Part shown: positions 7,053 through 12,181 of the stretch, piece after piece
Position numbering within the stretch: the first letter of the stretch is position 1
How the letters are laid out: every line of letters begins with the position of its first letter
NCBI GenBank assembly: GCA_045546275.1
Contig: JAZQCM010000035.1
Location: forward strand, 1-14,737
DNA length: 14,737 nucleotides
Origin: RGIG1927 sp045546275
GTDB taxonomy: Bacteria > Bacillota > Clostridia > UMGS1883
Direction: 5' to 3'
Position numbers and translations under genes: made by a program
The notes under the pieces: generated by a model
Told to the model about the DNA's origin: nothing
The model's input: only the letters and a program-made list of their open reading frames with translations
Databases searched by the model: none

Positions 7053-7081
7053 TTGAAATTAAAGAAAAAATAATGTATAAT
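7053..7081 (+). promoter_or_regulatory. Sigma-A-type promoter of the DUF2500-like/alcohol dehydrogenase unit
   Basis: -35 TTGAAA (7053-7058), 17 bases, -10 TATAAT (7076-7081). It starts directly after the T tract of the terminator, so the terminator and promoter are back to back. Confidence 0.8.
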
Positions 7082-7098
7082 AATAGAGAGGTGATATT

Positions 7099-7395
7099 AT
7101 GTGGAGTAAAATATTGATAGCTTTAGGCATAGTATTAATGCTTCTTTGTTATTGGAACTTATTCAGAGATAGGTTTGCAAAAGCAAAAAAGGTTAAAGCA
7201 CAGCTGGTTGAAAAATATGTGCATGATGTTGTTTCAAAAACCAATCCCAATTTAAAGGCGTATGTGTTAGTGTTTGAAACAGAAAAAGGGAAGCGGCTTT
7301 CTTTTAATGTGAATGAGTTTTCCTACGGAGGCTATAAGCTTAAAAAGAAAGGTACACTAAGATACAAAGGTAATATGATACTTGAATTTAAGTAA
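7099..7395 (+). CDS. Small membrane-anchored DUF2500-like protein
   Basis: 98 residues. A single hydrophobic segment (about residues 3-19, WSKILIALGIVLMLLCYW) anchors the N-terminus in the membrane; the remaining 75 residues are a soluble beta-rich domain. The pattern (VKAQLVEK, YVLVFETEKGKRLSFNV, YKLKKKGTLRYKGNMILEF) resembles the DUF2500 family, whose function is not known. The start is ATG 7099 with GAGAGGTGAT upstream. The stop is 11 bases from the next gene, whose ribosome site GGAG begins immediately after it, so the two genes share a transcript. Family assignment is from remembered pattern and is moderate; that it is a real gene is very likely. Confidence 0.75.
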   Translation: MWSKILIALGIVLMLLCYWNLFRDRFAKAKKVKAQLVEKYVHDVVSKTNPNLKAYVLVFETEKGKRLSFNVNEFSYGGYKLKKKGTLRYKGNMILEFK

Positions 7396-7406
7396 GGAGA
7401 AAGACA

Positions 7407-8498
7407 ATGTTTAAATATTTAATGCCCACAAAGGTAATTTGCGGAGAAAACACTGTTAAAGAAAATGCAAATGAGCTTATTTTAGGAACAAGATGCATGA
7501 TTGTAACAGGCAAAACAAGCGGAATTAAATCAGGAGCACTTGACGATGTGACAAATGTTTTAAAGGAAAACAAAATTGAATACTTAGTTTATGACTGCAT
7601 TGGCAATAACCCCACCATTGAAGAGTGCTTTGAAGGCGGCAAGAAAGCTGAGGAATTTGGGGCTGACTTTTTAATTGGCATAGGTGGAGGCTCTCCCCTT
7701 GATGCCTGTAAGGCAATTGCGGTTTACGCAGTTAACCATATTGACATGTACGACATTTTTGATTGTAAGTACAAAAACAAGCCACTACCCATGGCGGCAG
7801 TGCCCACAACTGCAGGCACAGGCAGTGAAACAACACCCTATTCAATTTTAACTCTTCATAACGAAAAGAACAAAAAGAGCTTTGCGTCGCCCGACGTTTT
7901 TTACCGTGTTGCATTTTTGGACGGCAGATATACAGTTAATCTGCCCTTGCAGATTGCACGAAACACAGCCATCGATGCAATGAGCCATCTTATTGAAGGC
8001 TACACCGACAAAAAAGCATCGCCTGGAAGTGACTATATTGCCCTTGAAGGCTTGAGAATAATCGGCAAATATATTGAAAATCTTAAAAACGGCAATTTCA
8101 ACCTTGACATTTGCACCGAACTTTTGTGGGCTGCAACCTTAGGCGGAATTGTAATCAGCCAGACAGGCACAACAATTGTTCATTCTATGGGCTATGCCTT
8201 AACCTATTACAAGGATATACCCCACGGTATGGCAAACGGATTACTCCTTGGAGAATACCTGGAAAGAACAAAAAATGTGTTGCCCGAAAAGGTAAATGTC
8301 TGCATGAATGCACTAAATCTCACCCTTGAAGAATTTAAAGCCTTTTTAAAAGAGTGCCTGCCTTGTGACGTGAAGTTTTCACAGGAAGAATTGGTTGAAT
8401 GGAGCAAGGTCAGTATTACTGCTAAAAATGTACCTGTTTGCCCCTTTGATGTAACCGAAGAAGACGAATTGGAAATGTATGAAATAAGCTTACTTTAA
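7407..8498 (+). CDS. Iron-containing alcohol dehydrogenase
   Basis: 363-residue cytosolic oxidoreductase of the iron-dependent (group III) alcohol dehydrogenase family, which interconverts alcohols and aldehydes or ketones with NAD(P). The nucleotide motif GGGSPLDACKA is at 93-103, TTAGTGSE at 134-141, and the four metal ligands are D190, H194 (DAMSH), H259 and H273 (HSMGYALTYYKDIPHG). The position that is Asp39 in the NAD-specific enzyme FucO is Gly35 here (VTGKTSG), which points to tolerance of NADP(H). The length is slightly short compared with the usual 380-390 residues, but all motifs are present. The substrate cannot be told from sequence. It is co-transcribed with the small membrane protein upstream (11-base gap). 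No clear terminator follows directly. Confidence 0.92.
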   Translation: MFKYLMPTKVICGENTVKENANELILGTRCMIVTGKTSGIKSGALDDVTNVLKENKIEYLVYDCIGNNPTIEECFEGGKKAEEFGADFLIGIGGGSPLDACKAIAVYAVNHIDMYDIFDCKYKNKPLPMAAVPTTAGTGSETTPYSILTLHNEKNKKSFASPDVFYRVAFLDGRYTVNLPLQIARNTAIDAMSHLIEGYTDKKASPGSDYIALEGLRIIGKYIENLKNGNFNLDICTELLWAATLGGIVISQTGTTIVHSMGYALTYYKDIPHGMANGLLLGEYLERTKNVLPEKVNVCMNALNLTLEEFKAFLKECLPCDVKFSQEELVEWSKVSITAKNVPVCPFDVTEEDELEMYEISLL

Positions 8499-8540
8499 AA
8501 CTAAAGGCTCTGAATAATTGTCGCTTTTAAAGCGTCCAAA

Positions 8541-8588
8541 TGCCTCTCTTTCTTTGTTAAACTGAAACCAACAATAGAAAGAGAGGCA
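8541..8588 (+). repeat. Strong inverted repeat/hairpin before the VWA remnant
   Basis: Arms TGCCTCTCTTTCT (8541-8553) and AGAAAGAGAGGCA (8576-8588) pair perfectly over 13 bases. After a one-base bulge the stem continues with TTGTT/AACAA-type pairing, leaving a loop of about 11 bases. No T tract follows, so it is not a normal terminator. The right arm contains GAGAGG, the only ribosome-site-like sequence for the remnant that follows, so the hairpin could have masked it in RNA. Confidence 0.7.
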
Positions 8589-8594
8589 ATTTAT

Positions 8595-8674
8595 TTGAAA
8601 AAGATAACTGAATTGGTGTTTGTCTTAGACAAAGCGGCTCCATGGCAGGCTTAGAAAAGGACAGCAAAAGATAA
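8595..8674 (+). pseudogene. Remnant of a von Willebrand factor A (VWA) domain protein
   Basis: From TTG 8595 the frame reads (M)KKITELVFVLDK, then breaks. Shifting by one base at 8631-8633 (one A missing from an A run) gives SGSMAGLEKD, restoring the metal-site motif DxSGSM of the small bacterial VWA proteins whose N-terminus is typically K-ITELVFILDRSGSM. After D the frame reads SKR and stops at 8672-8674, right before a terminator. The remnant is thus the first 23 or so codons with a frameshift, joined to what may be the last codons of the gene by an internal deletion. No functional VWA domain can be made. The assignment rests on a short match, but one that includes the diagnostic motif. 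Confidence 0.65.
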
Positions 8675-8699
8675 AAGGAGTGCATTGCACTCCTTTTTT
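8673..8699. terminator. Bidirectional Rho-independent terminator
   Basis: Stem AAAAGGAGTGC (8673-8683) / GCACTCCTTTT (8687-8697), loop ATT, T tract on the plus strand and four T on the minus strand. It sits just beyond the MATE gene stop and also closes the rightward unit (alcohol dehydrogenase/VWA remnant), so it probably serves both strands. Confidence 0.85.
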
Positions 8700-10020
8700 A
8701 ATAGTTGTATTTTTTCTGTTTGGTTTTAAGAAAAATAAACGAAATTACAACTGCCATAACCTCAGCCAATGAAAGTGAAATCCAAATTCCGTCAAGGTCA
8801 AAAATTATTGGCAGGATAAGCACAAAGGCAATTTGAAACACAAAGGTTCTTAAAAATGAAATAATTGCCGAGGTAAGTCCGTCGTTCAATGCGGTGAAAA
8901 AGTTGGATGCAAAAATTGCAAAGCCACAGAACAGGAAGGAGGTTGAGAAAATTTTAAAGCCTCGCACCGTCATTTCAAAAAGAGCTTTATCATAGCCTAC
9001 ATAAAGCTCGGAAAGAGGTCGGGCAAGTAAAAAACCTGCTATAACCATAAGTACAGAGAATACAGAAATTATTCCCAAACCCTTTTTCAGAAGGCCTTTT
9101 AATTCGTCATAGTTTTCAGCACCGTAATGATAGCCTATAATAGGAGCCGTTCCTATGGCAAAGCCTATGAAAACAGCAATGAAAACCATGTTTACATACA
9201 TCATTGTGCCGTATGCTGCAATTCCGTCTTCACCTGCATAATTAAGAAGCTGTATGTTGTAAAGCATGCTTACAACGCTCATGGAAATATTGCTCATAAA
9301 CTCCGAGGAGCCGTTGGTGCAGGTTTTTAAAAGTGCCGAAAAATCAAACTCAAGCTTTGTAAAACGAAGTGTGCTTTTGTTGGGAAAAGCAAAATAGAAA
9401 AGGGGAATAATACCGCCGATTGCCTGGCTAATAGCTGTTGCCGCCGCAGCACCGGGAATACCCCAGTTAAAAACAGCCATAAAAAGTCCGTCTAAAACCA
9501 TGTTGATAACACCTGAAATAACCGTTACCAAAAGTCCAAGTCCCGGTTTTTCAGCAGTTACAAAAAAGCTCTGGAACATCATTTGTACAATAAACAGCGG
9601 AAGTGACAAAAGGAGTATTTTCCCGTACATAACGCTGTGTGTAAGAAGCTCTCCCTCGGCACCTAAAAGGTGTGCAATAGGTTCAATGAATATAATGCCG
9701 ACAACTTCGATTATAACACCTAAAATAATTGCTATGTAAACAAGCTGTGAAAAAATACTGTTAGCTTTTTTCGTGTTGCCTTCGCCCATTGTTTTTGCAA
9801 TAAGTGCACTTCCGCCTGTGCCGAACATAAAGCCTAAGGTTCCCAAAATCATAAGAAGGGGGTATATGAAGTTAACTGCAGAAAACTGAGTTTTACCAAC
9901 AAAATTAGACACAAAAAAACCGTCTACAACACCGTAGATGGAGGTGAAAATCATCATAACAATAGATGGAAAAGCAAATTTTAAAAGCCTGGATACAGTA
10001 AAGTGATTTGATAGCTGCAT
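8698..10020 (-). CDS. MATE family multidrug/cation antiporter
   Basis: 440-residue integral membrane protein with about twelve hydrophobic segments in two similar halves, typical length for the multidrug and toxic compound extrusion (MATE) family. Family-like features are the N-terminal helix SRLLKFAFPSIVMMIFTSIYGVVDGFFV, the GTGGSALIAKTMGEGN segment (MATE-type small-residue motif followed by a charged loop) and GAAAATAISQAIGG before the second half; the second half starts near residue 225. It resembles the MepA-like subgroup of Firmicutes, which exports organic cations using a proton or sodium gradient. Substrates cannot be predicted. The start is ATG 10020-10018 after GAGGT. It has its own promoter and is transcribed divergently from the PHP-domain gene. 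Confidence 0.93.
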   Translation of the reverse strand: MQLSNHFTVSRLLKFAFPSIVMMIFTSIYGVVDGFFVSNFVGKTQFSAVNFIYPLLMILGTLGFMFGTGGSALIAKTMGEGNTKKANSIFSQLVYIAIILGVIIEVVGIIFIEPIAHLLGAEGELLTHSVMYGKILLLSLPLFIVQMMFQSFFVTAEKPGLGLLVTVISGVINMVLDGLFMAVFNWGIPGAAAATAISQAIGGIIPLFYFAFPNKSTLRFTKLEFDFSALLKTCTNGSSEFMSNISMSVVSMLYNIQLLNYAGEDGIAAYGTMMYVNMVFIAVFIGFAIGTAPIIGYHYGAENYDELKGLLKKGLGIISVFSVLMVIAGFLLARPLSELYVGYDKALFEMTVRGFKIFSTSFLFCGFAIFASNFFTALNDGLTSAIISFLRTFVFQIAFVLILPIIFDLDGIWISLSLAEVMAVVISFIFLKTKQKKYNY

Positions 10021-10050
10021 TTTTTATACCTCATTTTAATAGTCAACTGT

Positions 10051-10079
10051 ATTGTAGCCTATAACAAATGAAATGTCAA
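10051..10079 (-). promoter_or_regulatory. Sigma-A-type promoter of the MATE gene
   Basis: On the minus strand: consensus -35 TTGACA (10079-10074), 17 bases, -10 TACAAT (10056-10051). It is one of the strongest matches in the window. Its -35 box is only 7 bases from the -35 box of the opposite promoter. Confidence 0.85.
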
Positions 10080-10086
10080 CAAATGG

Positions 10087-10115
10087 TTGATTAATTGAAA
10101 GGCTTATTATATAAT
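10087..10115 (+). promoter_or_regulatory. Sigma-A-type promoter of the PHP-domain gene
   Basis: -35 TTGATT (10087-10092), 17 bases, consensus -10 TATAAT (10110-10115). The TTG at 10095, a possible upstream start codon, lies inside this promoter, which supports ATG 10137 as the true start. Confidence 0.75.
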
Positions 10116-10136
10116 ACAGAAAAAGGGGGCTTTTTA

Positions 10137-10814
10137 ATGTACAGATATGAAACACACCTTCACACGCATCCTGTAAGCAGATGTGGAAATGTAAGCGTGG
10201 AGGATAATCTTGATTTTTATAAAGAAATAGGCTACGACGGAGTTTTTATTACAAACCATTTTGTTGACGGAAACATTGGCATAGAGTGGGACAAGCCTCT
10301 TGATGAAAAGCTTGAATTTTATTTTTCTGACTATGAAAAGGCTTTGGAGTATGGTAAAAAAATAGGTTTAAAGGTTTTCTTGGGCGTTGAAATGAGCTAT
10401 GGCGGAACAGATTTTCTTGTGTTCGGCTTGGATAAAAACTGGTGGATGAGTCACAAGGAAATTTTGCAGGAAAGAAAAAGTCGACAGCTGCCTTACTTTA
10501 TGAGCGAGGGCGCATTGGTTGTGCAGGCACATCCTTTCCGCGAAGCAAACTACATTGACCACATTCGTCTTTTCCCTCGTGGAGTTGAAGGCGTTGAGGT
10601 TTTAAATGCCGACAGAACAGAATTTGAAAATAAAATGGCTGCTTTGTATGCCGACGAATACGGATTTTTGAAAACCGCAGGCAGTGACAATCATTGGGGT
10701 AAAGATGCAAAACGTCTTGCAGGATTGGAATGCGAAGAAGCGGTGGAGAGCGTTGAAGACTTTATCAAAAAGCTCCGTGACGGAAAAATGAAAATATTTA
10801 CAATTGAAAAGTGA
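10137..10814 (+). CDS. PHP-domain metal-dependent phosphoesterase-like hydrolase
   Basis: 225-residue cytosolic protein with the PHP (polymerase and histidinol phosphatase) fold, which uses two or three metal ions to hydrolyse phosphoesters. The expected metal-binding motifs are all present: THLHTH (H7, H9, H11), ITNH (H41), GVE (E85), AHP (H132), GVEVLN (152-157) and GSDNH (D184, H186). There is no polymerase or other fused domain. It could act on small phosphoesters such as histidinol phosphate or nucleotide derivatives, but there are no neighbours to suggest a pathway. The start is ATG 10137, about eight bases after AGGGGG; the longer frame from TTG 10095 would begin within the promoter. 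A palindromic terminator follows at once. Confidence 0.9.
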   Translation: MYRYETHLHTHPVSRCGNVSVEDNLDFYKEIGYDGVFITNHFVDGNIGIEWDKPLDEKLEFYFSDYEKALEYGKKIGLKVFLGVEMSYGGTDFLVFGLDKNWWMSHKEILQERKSRQLPYFMSEGALVVQAHPFREANYIDHIRLFPRGVEGVEVLNADRTEFENKMAALYADEYGFLKTAGSDNHWGKDAKRLAGLECEEAVESVEDFIKKLRDGKMKIFTIEK

Positions 10815-10848
10815 AAAAATCTGCAGAAAATTTTCTGCAGATTTTTTT
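10814..10848. terminator. Bidirectional terminator between convergent genes
   Basis: Long palindrome: AAAAAATCTGCAGAAAA (10814-10830) is the exact reverse complement of 10831-10847. In RNA the CTGCAG-containing arms would pair around an AAAATTTT centre, with T tracts on both strands. It overlaps the last base of the PHP gene stop and the stop codon of the secreted-protein gene. Confidence 0.85.
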
Positions 10849-11266
10849 AATAAAGTGAATAAGTACCTTTAACCATTATTATAACATTTGTTTCAGCCTT
10901 TATGCCTCTGCCGTCGCTCACGGGAACAATAAGGTTGTGGTTTGCAGGAACAGGGCTTCCGTTTGGCCAGTCGCCACCGATTGTTGTATCACACAAACCG
11001 CCTTTTTCGGTTGCAATAACAGTTGCTGTGCCCATGCGGAGAATAATTTCACAGCCTGCATTGCCGATAAGTGTTTGCCCTTGGTTTAAATTAACAACAG
11101 TAAAGGTTGAAACCGTGTTGATGTAGGGAATAAGCGTTGAATCAATATAGCTTTTTGAAATCAGCGGATCTTCGCTGCTGCCGGGAGTTGCCGCAGAAAC
11201 CGCTATTGAAACAAGAAGGGACAGAGTGAGTATCCCAAGTAAAATTCGTTTTGAAACCTTTTTCAT
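10847..11266 (-). CDS. Small secreted protein of unknown function
   Basis: 139 residues. The N-terminus is a clear Sec signal peptide: basic KKVSKR, hydrophobic ILLGILTLSLLVSIAV, and a probable cleavage after SAA near residue 26. The mature part starts TPGSSEDPLISKSYIDS and has a compact domain with GxTLIGNAGCEIILRMG, a DTT(I)GG turn and a C-terminal VPVSDGRGIKAETNVIIMVKG strand pattern. I recognise this only as a recurring arrangement in small exported clostridial proteins without a known role. It has one cysteine pair (C72, C92) that might be oxidised outside the cell. The start is ATG 11266 with AAGGAGG seven bases upstream. It follows mazF by 17 bases with no terminator between, so it is probably transcribed with the toxin-antitoxin pair. 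Confidence 0.75.
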   Translation of the reverse strand: MKKVSKRILLGILTLSLLVSIAVSAATPGSSEDPLISKSYIDSTLIPYINTVSTFTVVNLNQGQTLIGNAGCEIILRMGTATVIATEKGGLCDTTIGGDWPNGSPVPANHNLIVPVSDGRGIKAETNVIIMVKGTYSLY

Positions 11267-11283
11267 TATTTTTCCTCCTTAGT

Positions 11284-11628
11284 TTAAATAAGTCCGAAGC
11301 TTATGGATAAAGCATCGTTGACTTTTATCATCTGTACATCGTCAAGCTTTCCGATTTTTTCGCGAAGCCTTCTTTTGTCAATTGTGCGGACCTGCTCTAA
11401 CAAAATTACACTGTCTTTACTAAGTCCGTACCTTGCCGCATCGATTTCAATGTGGGTGGGGAGCTTTGCCTTGTTGATTTTGCTTGTAATGGCAGCTGCA
11501 ATCACCGTGGGGCTGTATTTGTTGCCCACATCATTCTGCACCACCAGAACAGGCCGTATACCACCTTGCTCACTACCTACAACAGGGCTCAGATCGGCAT
11601 AAAAAATATCTCCTCGCTTTACGATCAA
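11284..11628 (-). CDS. mazF: MazF/NdoA-type endoribonuclease toxin
   Basis: 114-residue toxin of the PemK/MazF family, very close in sequence to Bacillus EndoA (NdoA), which cuts single-stranded mRNA at short specific sites and slows growth. The N-terminus IVKRGDIFYADLSPVVGSEQGGIRPVLVVQND, split here as residues 2-33, is the family signature; R25 and T48, catalytic in Bacillus MazF, are both present, as is LPTHIEI and the VILLEQVRTIDKRRL segment. The start codon is TTG (11628-11626), two bases after the antitoxin stop, with only a weak ribosome site. Translation therefore probably depends on the upstream gene, keeping toxin below antitoxin. Confidence 0.96.
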   Translation of the reverse strand: MIVKRGDIFYADLSPVVGSEQGGIRPVLVVQNDVGNKYSPTVIAAAITSKINKAKLPTHIEIDAARYGLSKDSVILLEQVRTIDKRRLREKIGKLDDVQMIKVNDALSISFGLI

Positions 11629-11630
11629 AA

Positions 11631-11903
11631 CTATTCACATCCCATTAAATAATCCTCGTAGGCATCTTGTGTAGTCTGATCTGTGTAAAAACACTCTTCC
11701 GCAATGGAAAGGTTAATGTCGCCCATCAGGGCATATCCTATTCCAAGTTTTTCTTTGTTTTCAATTCTCCTTCTTTCCGCAAGATAAATTTTAATCATCG
11801 ATTCCACAGTCCGGCTTCGTGATAGGTTCAAAGCCTTGGCTACTGTATCAACATCGGTCAAAACATCTTCGGGAAGTGTGATGGAGATTTCTTTTTGTTC
11901 CAT
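11631..11903 (-). CDS. mazE: Ribbon-helix-helix antitoxin of the MazEF pair
   Basis: 90-residue antitoxin and likely autorepressor. Residues 1-45 are a ribbon-helix-helix DNA-binding domain (EISITLPEDVLTDVD strand-helix, then LNLSRSRTVESMI helix), and the acidic C-terminal part (SIAEECFYTDQTTQDAYEDYLMG) should wrap and block MazF. This is the Bacillus-type organisation rather than the AbrB-fold MazE of E. coli. The start is ATG 11903, seven bases after GGGAGG. A longer frame reaches 12002 but would cross the promoter, so I reject it. The usual Firmicutes neighbour alr (alanine racemase) is not upstream. Confidence 0.92.
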   Translation of the reverse strand: MEQKEISITLPEDVLTDVDTVAKALNLSRSRTVESMIKIYLAERRRIENKEKLGIGYALMGDINLSIAEECFYTDQTTQDAYEDYLMGCE

Positions 11904-11939
11904 ATACTGACCTCCCTTTGGAAATATAGATACAAATAA

Positions 11940-11968
11940 ATTATACATCCAAAGGTTCGTCAAGTCAA
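11940..11968 (-). promoter_or_regulatory. Promoter of the mazEF-secreted protein unit
   Basis: On the minus strand: -35 TTGACT (11968-11963), 17 bases, consensus -10 TATAAT (11945-11940). The start of transcription should be near 11933, about 30 bases before the mazE ATG. Autoregulation by the MazE-MazF complex is likely from the family but no clear operator repeat was identified. Confidence 0.8.
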
Positions 11969-12132
11969 ATGTAACTTGTTCCACGAGAGGCAATATGTAC
12001 AAAAAACCTTTCGGGAAGGAAAAACTGATACCTACACTGAAAGTCTGTACAAATAAGCCTTAATTAATACATGGATTGAAAAAATATTTCATTACATAAT
12101 ATTTCTTTTAACCCTGCTTGGTGCGAAAAGTA

Positions 12133-12173
12133 TATAATAAAATAAGAGGGATTTCAATTTTGAAATCCCTCTT
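12133..12173 (-). terminator. Terminator after the penicillin-binding protein gene
   Basis: 13-base perfect stem: AAGAGGGATTTCA (12144-12156) / TGAAATCCCTCTT (12161-12173), loop ATTT. On the minus strand it is followed by ATTTTATTATA, a T-rich rather than pure T tail. It lies 8 bases after the stop of the gene and separates it from mazEF. Confidence 0.8.
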
Positions 12174-12181
12174 TGTGGTTA

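Noticed and set aside
8522..8534. CGCTTTTAAAGCG palindrome after the alcohol dehydrogenase gene as terminator
   Set aside because: Short stem with no T tract after it; termination more likely happens at 8673-8699.
11631..12002. Longer antitoxin start at 12002 (123 residues)
   Set aside because: The extra 33 residues would be encoded across the -35 and -10 boxes of the mazE promoter and are unlike antitoxin sequence; ATG 11903 has a good ribosome site.
12003..12043. CCTT-TCGGG-AAGG hairpin as a terminator near mazE
   Set aside because: Only four paired bases; it does not follow any gene on a strand where it would be needed.
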